Below, piece after piece: positions 9,776 to 20,078 of a stretch of DNA of 64,000 nt. The stretch is from Cephalopachus bancanus (lineage: Eukaryota > Chordata > Mammalia > Primates > Tarsiidae). Position 1 is the first letter of the stretch; each line of letters begins with the position of its first letter. A program made the position numbers and the translations under genes. Location of the stretch: NCBI GenBank assembly GCA_027257055.1, contig JAPVLO010000180.1:186001-250000 (forward strand), read 5' to 3'. The notes under the pieces are model-generated. The model had not been told where the DNA came from. It worked only from the letters and a program-made list of their open reading frames with translations, and ran no database searches.

Positions 9776-9920
9776 CTTAAAATATGATCTGTAGGCCACT
9801 TGTTTCCGAATTAGTTGGGAATGTTTTTTAAATTCCAGATGTCTAGGCCCTGCCCCATGCTTCCCGGAGGTTTTTAAGAACACCATGACACATGGTGCAC
9901 CACAGCTAAACTCCTCCTAG
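9776..9920. mobile_element. Possible hAT (MER5/MER20-like) fragment
   Basis: The middle (CTAGGCCCTGCCCCATGC and flanks) resembles the CCCCAC-type core of MER5/MER20 non-autonomous transposons. Ends are unclear. Confidence 0.4.
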
Positions 9921-10403
9921 TTAAATATTTTAAAACACACTCACTACCTTTTTGTAGGTGTCATGTAGACTTAGATGTGTGCACATACTTGTCATTAGAG
10001 TTATACATGTAACCTGTCAGTGAACTTGTCTGAGAATTTACGTGGTCCAAGTGCTAAGAATACAAGGATAACACCTTGCCTCTGAGATTTTACCTTAAGA
10101 TGTATAATCCTACACTCTCTGCATATATGTCTCAAGTGCCTAATACAATTTAGATCAAAGCAAAATTGCTACTCTAGAAGAGTTTATAGTTAGGCTATGG
10201 AGAAATACATGCACAGATGGTTCTGCTTGAAGCCACTTCTAAGGGGTAGTCTGTCAGTTGCAAGATGATCCAAATAGAAATCGAGTGTATTGGTTGGGGG
10301 GCAGAGGGTGAAACGCCGGCAATAGATAGGGCCAACTGAGGAAGCTTTCCTAGATGGGAGAAAGAACAGCACCCTTGTTGCAACTGGAGTTAAAAACTCA
10401 TTA

Positions 10404-10690
10404 GGCCAGGCGCAGTGTCTCAGCCTGTAATCCCAGCACTTTGGGAGACTAAGGCGAGAGATTGCCTGAGCCTGCAGGTTTAAGACCAGCCCGGACAACT
10501 TGGTGAGACCTCGTCTCTACAATAAATCCCAAAAACTAGCTGGGCGTGGTAGTGTGCATCTATAGTTCCAGCTACTTGGAAGGCTGAGGTGGAAGGATCA
10601 CCTAAGCCTAGCAGCTTGAGGCTGCGGTGGCCAAGAGTGTGCTACTGCGTTCCAGCCTGACCGACAGTGTGACTCTGACTCAAAAAAAAA
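10404..10690 (+). mobile_element. Alu dimer
   Basis: Begins GGCCAGGCGCAGTGTCTCAG and ends in an A-run, flanked by ACTCATTA duplications. It lies 290 bp upstream of the first MYO5B exon in the window. Confidence 0.92.
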
Positions 10691-10978
10691 GACTCATTAA
10701 TTGTTTTTCACAGAGAAGCAGTAGAATGTGCTGTCAAATCTGGTTGCGCTTCCCGAATTTTTCATGTTGGTCTTTTACCTTAATGCCCTGGGATTAGGTT
10801 ATTAGCACATTTTCCAGCTGGACTGGCCTCTCACGGGAACACGGGCCTTTTGTTGAACTTACCTTTCTTTAAAATGTCACTTCATCCCTTGCAGTCTCAT
10901 TAGGGTAGGGGTCCCAGCTACCGAATGCAGGCTCAGTGTTTCATCACCATGCCTTTTTGTGTCCTCTGCTTGCTTTAG

Positions 10979-11182
<204 letters not shown>

Positions 11183-12541
11183 TGAAGCTGCTTACCAGCT
11201 TTAGACTTGTTAAACTCACAGGGTTACAAATCCTAACTTCACCCTCTCGTGTGTAAGTACCTCTTCTTGGAGAGCCTTGGAAGGTTTGCAGTAAGTGGAT
11301 GTGGCTTAATTACGCTGCCCCCGTCTCTGTGGGATGATTGGTGTTAATCACGGCTCAGCCAAGGAGGAAATGGGTCACGCCATGTGGTGCGACGGGTTTG
11401 GACTCCAGCCTGCGAGTTGCGGGAGAGCCCTGTCTCACGTGGGGACCAGCTCACTCCCACTGCCAGACCCATGCCTGAAAATTCATGCCTGGCTTGCTTG
11501 CGCCTCTCACCTGCCTGTGTCTGCACAGACGTGGTGCTTGATGAATATTTGTCCAATTAGTGAGCAAAACCCATAACATGCTTAAAACAAAAAGTGCTTC
11601 TTTTTGACTTCTTAAAACTCCGTTTCCTGCATCCCTCATGTTGGTTTCTCGCTCTCTTTCTCTCTCTTTTCGTAAGAGTGCCGCTAAGTGTCATGGCCGA
11701 AGCAGAACCCTCTTACTTGAGAGGCAGATTGAAGATCCGGCTGGGGAAGGAGGCCAGAGGGCTGCTCTGTGGAGTGTCGCGGTCACTCCTTGGAGTCCTG
11801 GTATTGCTTATGGTCATAAGCGATGCTCAGGCCTGGGTTTGCCACTTTTGCTTTCCACTTTGGTTTGGAATTGGCGGGCTAGCTATGAGGTGAGGATGAG
11901 CTTTTCTGCCAGACTTCAGGAGCTGTGGAGAGCATGTTGGTTTCAGAGCTTGAGGGCTGGGGCCTCCTAGAAGCTCCTTCACCCAACTGGTGGGAGTTTT
12001 GCTTGAAAGAGACAGTCAGTTGTCAGAGCCTTCAATAAGATTTGTTTTTCAATAAGAAGACTTTAAAAAATCTACTCCCTTTTTAGGGGAAGAGGATGCA
12101 TGATTCCTCAGCTTCCATTTTTTAAAGGCATCTCCAGTAAGAAATGTCCTAGCATCTGCACATGTTTATCCAAACGTAGCGCTCAGCTTCTCCTGCTTCC
12201 GCTGTTCAGAGAGACAGCCATAGCTCAGTATTCCAGGTTATCTGGGAAGCATTTGTTTCTGCTCTGGAGAGGCCAGGTTGTCTTAGGAAAATACGTGTTC
12301 TTGGTGCACTATCAAAATTTGAATCGAATAGCGCATGAGAGTTTTTGTAGAACTCTCTAATAACCAGCAGAACCCATGAGGCTGTTCCTAAGAGGATTCC
12401 CCAAGCGATTAGCCTTATTAATAGAATTTTTCAGGGTTCTGGGCCTTTTTTGTGTGTGTTTCCCGGCAAGCTTCCATCAGCAGAGGGCTTGTGTGTCTGT
12501 CTTCTCCTGATCCTTCCTCTTCCTTTGAAATAAGCTGGTTT

Positions 12542-12836
12542 GCCGGGCTCGGTGGCTCAGCCTGTAATCCTGCGCCTTTGGGAGGCTGAGGTGAGTGGAT
12601 TGCCTGAGCCCGCGGGTTCGAGACCCACCTGGGCAGCGAGACCTCATTTCTACAATAAATCAAAAAATCAGCCGAGTGTGGTGGCGCATGCCTGTAGTTC
12701 CAGCTACTTGGAAGGCTGAGGCGGAAGGATCGCCGGAGCCCAGCAGGTCGAGGCTGCGGTGACCAGGAGTGGCCACTGCACTCCAGTCTGGGCGCCAGAG
12801 TGAGACTCCAACTCAAAAAAAAAAAAAAAAAAAGAA
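12542..12836 (+). mobile_element. Alu dimer, lineage-specific type
   Basis: Has the ACAATAAATCAAAAAATC linker and the CTCCAACTCAAAA end. The duplication GAAATAA(G/C)CTGGTTT flanks it. Confidence 0.93.
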
Positions 12837-13080
12837 AGAAATAACCTGGTTTATTACATTGCAGGTCCCCTGTGTCTCTCTTTAAACACAAGAAAGGAGC
12901 ATGATGTGGGAGACTTTCCATCCCAGGAATGGTCCCTTCAGTTCTTCCTCAAGTGACTGGAAAAGCTTTTTCGGTGTACCATAGTCCGCAGGCTTTCTGA
13001 CATCCAGATTGTGGTCATATAGGGAAATAAAAAGACATATTTCTGTCTTGTTCCAAAGACATTTTTGTATTTTTTTCTTT

Positions 13081-13382
13081 CTTTCTTTTTTCTTTTTTTT
13101 TAGTGGGAGTCTCACTCTGTCACCCAGGCTGAAGCATAGTGGCATGCTCATGGCCACCGCAGCCTCGACTGGCTGGGCTCAGACAATCCTTCTGCCTCAG
13201 CCTTCCAAGTAGCCAGAACTATGGGTGCACGCTACCACACCCAGCTAATTTTTTTTTTTTATTGTAGAGATGAGGTCTCACCATGTTGTCCAGGCTGGTC
13301 TTGAACCTGTGGGCTCAGGCAGTCCTCTTGCCTCAGCCTCCCAAAGTGCTGGGGTTATAGGCTTGAGCCACTGTGCCCAGCC
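13081..13382 (-). mobile_element. Alu dimer, antisense
   Basis: T-rich start, then AGTGGGAGTCTCACTCTGTC. The duplication TGTATTTTTTTCTTT lies at 13066-13080 and 13383-13397. Confidence 0.92.
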
Positions 13383-13559
13383 TGTATTTTTTTCTTTCTA
13401 CATTCTCAAATATTGACCTTCCTCACCTATCCATAAAAGGTGATCTGAACCTTATAGAACTTCCTGATTGCCTGATCAACATGTGTTTGAGTTTATCATT
13501 GCAATGCACTCTTTGTGGGGGATCACAAGATATAAGAAAAAAAGATATGATAAAAATAG

Positions 13560-13755
13560 CAAGCACACAAAGCTTACTATATAGGGCACTAGTCTAAGTG
13601 TTTTCTCTCTGGATTAATCATTTTATCTGTAGGACATCCCTGTAAATGCAGTTCTTGTCCCCTTTTTATAGTTGAGGAAGCTATAGGTACTGAGGGGTTA
13701 AGTAATAGTTAAAATCACACAGTGATTGGTTGAGCTGAGACGAAACCTTAAGATA
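13560..13755 (+). mobile_element. MIR fragment
   Basis: Pattern of TTAATCATTTTATCTGTAGG, then TTTATAGTTGAGGAAGCTAT, then AAATCACACAGTGA follows the tRNA-derived MIR core (lower threshold sequence 'gaggaaactgaggc'). Confidence 0.7.
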
Positions 13756-14170
13756 TATAAATTGTTTTCTCCACAGGTTATTTATAGTTTAGTTAATGTA
13801 ACCCATATACAAATACAAATGAAAAAATTAATGACTCCTTTCCCAGATTTCAGTTCTGAGATGGCAGAGTTAAACATCTTCTCTACGATGCTGGAATACT
13901 TTGCTTGTGTCTGTTTTATGAACTCAGTGTGTGGAGCATTTGTGAGTATGAGTGTGTGTGTGTGCTTGTTCCAGGTTGGAGGATATTTGGAGTCCTGGCC
14001 TCTTATTTTTTTCTTCACCAAGACCTAGGGCAGAAGCATACAGATGTGTCTGGATTGAGCTGAGGGAGTGACTGAGACTCATTCTGCTACCCTCTCAATC
14101 CTAGTTTTGGGGTACGTGGATGGTGGGTGCCCTGAGCGGATGCCAGGGCAATTGTGCTGGCAGAATCTGA

Positions 14171-14335
<165 letters not shown>

Positions 14336-15433
14336 TGAGAAAGCCCTCGGCCCAAGAGTTTTCCTGGGTAGTTGGGGGCGGGGGGCGGTGGGCGGGTGGG
14401 CAGGAAGGGGAGTTTCTGCCTTCTTTTGAGGCTGGTGCTCACAGTGGAGTGGTAAAGAAACAGCTTGAAAACAAAGCAGCCCAAGTTTGATTTCTCTCCT
14501 CGTTTCCTCATATCTTTATCTTATTTTTGTGAACTTGAACCTAGACTTGGGAGGGCAGTGGTACCTTATACTTATTTCATTTTTTTGAGCAGTAGGATAC
14601 ATGCCTTGCATTTCATCTCTTCTTGACAATGTCTCAAGATGCCAAGAATTTAGGGGCAGAAATAGAGTTTTGCTTTAGCAGCTGCACATAGCAGTTTTTG
14701 GTTTTCAGCCGGGAAGGGAGTTCTGTTTAGGCACTTAAAGAGTTTTCCTCATGACTGTTCTTTGTTTTCTAGCTCTGAGAGAGAGATGCAGGTCTGTTTC
14801 CTCAGAGAATGAGCTGGGGGACGGGCTGTAATTGTTCAGGTGTAGAACAGCAGAGAAAGATAGTTGTACCAATGTTTTTGGGAAAACGTGCGTCCCAGTT
14901 GACCCTAAAATGCTGCCTTATTTCATCCACATTTTTCTTGCCACCTGAAGAGGGTGTCTAGTTGAGCTAACATAGCCTAGTCCTTTTGGGGAAGAGGAGG
15001 TGTTTAGGTTGATTTAGTAAGAGGAGTTGATGATTTTTGTGGGAGGAGAAGCCCATGTCATGTGGTCTGTGCTTCAGCGAATTTCAGAGTGTCATTTTCA
15101 CCCAGTGAAAGTTTCCATGAGGGGAAGCCTGTTTTATAGACTTCCTTACTGATTTATAGTGTTTTATTGCTGACTGTAGAGATCAGTATATAAAAGGTCT
15201 GCCTCATTGTAGCTATACAGTGACCATATTCAAAATAAGCACGGATTGGAGAACTGAGAAATCTAATAAACAGCATGGCCTGTGACTATTTTATTTCCCC
15301 AAAGTTTGGAGCTGAAATGATTGCAGCCTCTGCCCTCTCTAACGTCATAAGAATGACCATGTCCTATATTCATCTGCTATCAGGGCTTGACCGGGAGTCC
15401 CTTAGCTCAGCAGCTTAGTGAAACACACGCCTC

Positions 15434-17030
15434 CTAAGCCACAAAGTGCTTCGGGTCAGATGGTGGGGAGAGAGACTGAGTGTGTGTGTTACACACACTT
15501 TGAGTTTCTGCTGGAGGCCATGGGTGCGACACAGAGGAGGGAGACCCGGGGATGACCAGGCTTCTGTGCTTTGGGAGAATCACTTTGGTGAAGTCCACCT
15601 GTGCCTCAGGTGAGAACAGTGACTGTCTCTCCTCCTCGAGAGGATGGTTTCTCTGTGGTTCTGAAGCAGAAGGTGGATGTGGCATGGTTCTGGCTACTTT
15701 CATGCTAAAAGTCTGACAGCTCACTAAGACTTGTCCTTTCACGGATGCCACTGGCATCATTTTTCATCCCCTTCTCTTCTCTTAGCCAGTACACCTAGAT
15801 ATGTCAGAGTCGCTGTTCTTGATCAAAGTTTCTTGAGGCCCCTTTCTCAGTTTGAGCATCTTCCAGCCTCCAGCTTGATCCATTTGACTGGAGGCCTCTG
15901 GTCTTCCTTCTGATGCCTGAAGCTGGATCTGCGGCTATTCTACGCTTGGGTTATATTTCACTTGCCTTCACACCCACTGGAGGAGGAGGGGTGTGTGGGG
16001 AGTCTGGAGTGGTGTTGGTGATGCTGTCCTCCCTAGGATAATGAATTTGCCGAGTAAGGGGTCTGGATGGTAAAGCTGGACCGGTATTTGCTTCCTTAAG
16101 GGTTTTATATAAGGATTTCAGGTTTGTACTCATTTTACCTGCTGGGTCCCAGGATGTAGCCAAATAATTTTGCTGAAGCTTTTGGAGCGCTTTGTGCTCA
16201 CGAATGTGCACTAGAAATATAACACCAGCAGCCTTAGAAGCCCCAGCAGAATCTCTCTTGAGCCGAGGAGGAGGTGCTCCATTGGTCAGATGCAAGGAGG
16301 ATTTTTGCTGTATTTCCTGTAGGGGCACTCTGTCATTTTCGAATGCTGGAACACATTCACTCAGCAACCCTGGCGGACTGTCTGTTGTGCTCTTCCTGGC
16401 TCCTCAGTAGCTGTGGAAATAATTGTGTAGTTCAAGCGGCCATACTTTAGCATCATGTGCTTTGAATTTGAGCCCCTCAACAGCTGGTAGAAATAAAGGG
16501 TATAAGAAACTGAAGTTATTGGCTGGGCACGGTGGCTCACCCATCTGTCATCCCAGCACTTTGGGAGGCTGAGGCGGGAGGATCGCTTGAGCCTAGGAGC
16601 TTGAGACCAGCCTGGGCAACATAGGAAGGCCTCGTCTCTAAAAACAGAATGGAAAAATAAAAAAACAAAAGAAAACAAAGGGTGTAAGAAACTAAAGTTA
16701 TGACTTCTAGTCTTTGGAGACGATGACTCTGGTGGCCTTGGGCTCGGTGATTCTTTCTCTTGATTCGCTGGGGACTGGGTTTTCTTTCTTCCTGTGGCTG
16801 ACACAGGGACCCTTGATGCTTCGAGTGGGTGGGGGCCTCTGTCAAAGTACAAGGGTCTAAATATTGATCTTTACCCCTTCCTGAGAGTTCCAGGAGGACA
16901 CTGTCAGTGCTGGAGGAAAGGAAGAGGAGACCCAAAGAGAGGGTTTGTTCACTGCTCCTGTCCCTGTTGTAGTTGCCAAGTCTAGACTTGAGGGTACATG
17001 CAGATACGCAGTGAAGAAAACGAGGACTAA
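15434..17030 (-). pseudogene. Coding-like minus-strand block, unidentified; possible processed pseudogene
   Basis: On the minus strand a run of long frames lies end to end, with shifts between them: 16680-17049, 15951-16367 (138 codons) and 15434-15760 (108 codons). They read like a hydrophilic Ser/Pro-rich protein, for example REHKALQKLQQNYLATSWDP and EANTGPALPSRPLTRQIHYP. An Alu left arm (16520-16676) interrupts the block. AATAAA on the minus strand near 15288-15293 could be its polyadenylation signal. I do not recognise the protein. No clear A-tail or target duplication was found. Chance open frames are a real alternative. Confidence 0.35.
16520..16676 (+). mobile_element. Alu left-arm monomer (FLAM-like)
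   Basis: A single left arm with an A-rich tail and a long duplication of about 25 bp (16495-16519 and 16677-16701, two mismatches). Confidence 0.88.
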
Positions 17031-17043
17031 AATAATATAAAAC

Positions 17044-17368
17044 AGCCAAGTATGGTGACTCATGCCTGTAATTCCAGCACTTTGGGAGGCGGAGGTGAGA
17101 GGATTACCTGCGCCCAGAGGTTCAAGACCAGCCCTGGCAACTTGGCAAGACCTCGTGTCTACCACAATAAATCAAAAAAATTTAGCCGGGCATGGTGGTG
17201 CACACCTGTGGTGCCTGATTCTTGGAAGATTGAGGCAGAAGGATCGCCTGAGTCTGGCAGGTTGAGGCTGCAGTGGCTGTGAGTGTGCCCACTGCACTCC
17301 AACCTAGGCAACAGAGTGAGACTCCAACTCAAAAAAAAAAAAAACAAAAACAAAACCCAAAAAAGAAA
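17044..17368 (+). mobile_element. Alu dimer
   Basis: Starts CCAAGTATGGTGACTCATGC and ends CTCCAACTC followed by an interrupted A-tail to about 17368. The duplication is unclear. Confidence 0.9.
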
Positions 17369-17719
17369 TATAAGACCCCACCCTGCTTCATAAGGGCCTC
17401 TCATTGGTTGAAGAGAGAAGACTTGAATAGGCCCCAAAGCCTATGACTGCAGGAAGTATCTATAGAAGCTGGGCCACAGTGTCACTTGAAATGTCACAGA
17501 TGGTCCAAGAAAACAGTAGGATTTTAGCTGGGTCTTGATGACTTGGTAGAGTGTATAGAGTGAGAGAAGGCATCTGGGGGTGGAACAGTGGACCGGAACG
17601 CAGAAGATGGGGCATCAGATGGCATTGTTATAGAACCACAATGAGATGCTGCTCCATACCCACTGGGATGGTTGTAATCACAAAGATACAGTACATGGTG
17701 GCAAGGATGTGGAGAATTT

Positions 17720-17994
17720 TTTATTTTATTTTATTTTTTGAGTTGGAGTTTCACTCTGTCACTCCCAGCCACTGCAGCCTCGACCTGCTGGGCTCTGGAG
17801 ATCCTTCCGCCTCAGCCTTCCAAGTAGCTGGAACTACAGGGGCGCGCTACCACGCCCGGCTAATTTTTGATTTATTGTGGAGATGAGGTCTCGCCAAGTT
17901 GCCCAGGTGGGTCTTGAACCCACAGGCTCAGGCAGTCCACTTGCCTTGGCCTCCCAAACTGCTGGGATTACAGACTGAGCCACCGAGCCCGGCT
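17720..17994 (-). mobile_element. Alu, antisense, short right arm
   Basis: Inserted in the L1 with the duplication GGATGT(G/A)GAGAATTT (17705-17719, 17995-18009). About 20 bp of the right arm after CTCACTCTGTCAC-type sequence is missing. Confidence 0.9.
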
Positions 17995-18394
17995 GGATGT
18001 AGAGAATTTGGAATCCTCATTCACTGCTGGTGGGAATGGAGACTGATGCAACTGCTGTGGAAAACAGTCTGGCAGTTCTTCAAAAAATGAAACATGGAGT
18101 CCCCCTGTGACCCAGCAATTCCATGCTTAGGCAGAAACCAAGAGAAATGGAAACACACTCCCACAAAAATGTATCCACAGTTGTTCATAGCAGCATTGTT
18201 CACAATAGCCAGAAGGTGAAAACAGTGTAAATGTTTATTACCTGATCAATGGGTAAACAAAATGGGGAACATCCCTACAGTGGAATGTTATTTGGTCATG
18301 AAAAGGAACAAGAACTGTTACATGCTACCTACTACATTGATAAACACTGGAAACATGCTAAGTCGAAGTAGCCAGATGCAAAAGACCACATATT

Positions 18395-18692
18395 GGCCAG
18401 TCACAATGGCTCACACCTGTCATCGCAGCACTTTGGGAGGTGGAGGCAAGAGGATTGCCTGAGTCCAGGGGTTCGAGACCACCCTGGGCAACTTGGAGAG
18501 ACCACCTCTCTACAACAAACCAAAGAAATTAGCCCAGTGTGGTGGGGTGCATCTGTAGTTCCAGCTGCTTAGAAGGCTGAGGTGGGAAGATTACATGAGC
18601 CCCACTGGCCAAGGCTGCGGTAGCTGTGATCATGCCATTGCACTCCAGCCTGGGTAACAGAGTGAGGCTCTGACTCAAATTGAAACCAAAAA
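18395..18692 (+). mobile_element. Alu dimer in L1
   Basis: Begins GGCCAGTCACAATGGCTCAC and ends TGACTCAAATTGAAACC. L1 sequence resumes at TGTGATTCTGCTTATATGAG. Confidence 0.88.
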
Positions 18693-18966
18693 TCACACCT
18701 GGTGTGATTCTGCTTATATGAGATGTCCTGAACAGGAAGACCTATAGAGACGGAAGAGGAGCTAGTGGTTGTGTAGGACTGGGAGGTTGAGGTGAAATGA
18801 AGGTAATCACTTCTGATATGGGTGTGTTTGCGTGGGGAGTTGGAAGTGGGGGTGGTGGAAGGTCCTGGAACGGGTTGCGGTGATGGAGGTGAGACTCTGC
18901 CAACATACTGAAAACCATTGACTGTTCCACTTTAAATGAATGAATTGTGTGCTCTGTGAATATCTT

Positions 18967-19130
18967 TTTTTTTTTTTTTTTTGAGTTGGAGTCTCACTCT
19001 GTCACCCAGGCTGGAGGGCAGTGGCATGCTCCTGGCCACCGCAGCCTCGACCTGCTGGGCTCAGGTGATCCTTCCGCCTCAGCCTTCCAAGGAGCTGGAA
19101 CTACAGGCGTGTGCCACCACGCCCAGCTAT
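18967..19130 (-). mobile_element. Alu right-arm-only copy, antisense
   Basis: Only the right arm is present, after a T-run. The 13-bp duplication CTGTGAATATCTT (18954-18966, 19131-19143) shows a complete short insertion rather than later loss. Confidence 0.9.
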
Positions 19131-19849
19131 CTGTGAATATCTTAATAAAGCTATTATAAACAAAAAGGCGTTGTTGAAGGACCATTCCTAGGCATGGATT
19201 TGCAGGGGAACCGTGGGCCATGCAATTAGAGATGAGGGGAAGCCTCTGCAGGCTGGGATGAACTCTGGAGAGACGCATGTTCTCTTAACAGAGGGTACAA
19301 AGGTGGCCCTGAGTTTGGGAAACCCTGGATTGACCAAGTTAAATAGCTTCCTTTAAGACAGAGCTTCTCAGAACCTTGATGTTGACACGCATTCTGCTTT
19401 TCCAAGATAGCAATGCATTATGCTGGGTCTGCAAATCATATTTAGATACAAACTGTTTTCAAAAGATGATGTCAAGGGACTAATGTTCTGTGAAACACTG
19501 TTTGGAAAACACTGGCCTAGAGCAATGGAGAAATTTTAAAGCTGCTGAGATAAGGAGATAAGAGATGTTCAAAGAAAAATTTTTCTCCGATGGGTTCTAT
19601 TTCATAACGATCTTTTTCTTCCCCATAGTCCTAAACATTTCCAAGGACAAGATCCCTTCTTATGAGATGCTTAGCTTGTTGTGATAACTTGCCTGTTACA
19701 AATGACCTGTATAGAATGGATGGAAGGTGGGAATGATCACGTGAGACTGTGTGGTGCAGTGCTATGTTCTGTTTCTTTGGTCATCCACGCTTGACCCCAG
19801 GGCATATGATTGGTGCTCCAGGAAGAATAGAAATGATGACGCATTCATG

Positions 19850-20010
19850 CATTTAGTCCTTACAATTGCCACAGGAGATCAGTTATGCCCACATGTAGAT
19901 GAGGGTAGGGACTTAAGAGCACTGAACACTTCTCCGAGGTCATGGAGATGGTAAATGGGTAGAGGTGGAATCCAGACCCAATCTGATTGCCCAAAGCTTC
20001 CTGCAGTAGC
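19850..20010 (+). mobile_element. MIR fragment
   Basis: TTAGTCCTTACAATTGCCAC, then ACATGTAGATGAGG, then GGTGGAATCCAGACCCAAT follow the MIR layout. Its 3' part is partly repeated at 20033-20078. Confidence 0.65.
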
Positions 20011-20078
20011 TGAGAAGTGGTGCTGCTTCTCTAAATGGGTAGCATGGAATTTAGACCCAATCTGTTTGCCCCAAAGCG
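19953..20078. repeat. Short tandem-like duplication
   Basis: AAATGGGTAG...TGGAATCCAGACCCAATCTG around 19953-20000 recurs at 20033-20078 with about 80 bp spacing. Confidence 0.75.

Larger units (their letters stand above)
1..10978 (+). other. MYO5B: MYO5B intron upstream of the codon-47 exon
   Basis: Intronic sequence, probably the end of intron 2; its donor lies outside the window. It holds an antisense Alu split by a 7.7-kb endogenous retrovirus (listed separately), two sense Alus (8433-8748, 10404-10690) and about 2 kb of AT-rich sequence (8760-10400). The AT-rich part shows no gene and one weak hAT-like fragment near 9776-9920. Positions 1-329 show nothing I recognise. Confidence 0.85.
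17615..19164 (+). mobile_element. L1 3' end interrupted by three Alus
   Basis: The ORF2 end and 3' UTR of an old L1 can be followed in pieces: 17615-17719, 18001-18394, 18693-18966 and 19131-19164. Landmarks are ACCACAATGAGATGC, AGCAGCATTGTTCACAATAG, TGGAATGTTATTTGGTCATG and the terminal CTTAATAAAGCTATTATAAA. Each gap is an Alu. Confidence 0.85.

Noticed and set aside
12418..12921. 167-codon minus-strand frame
   Set aside because: It is mostly the antisense of an Alu; frames like this occur in most Alus here (also 44025-44471, 30427-30690).
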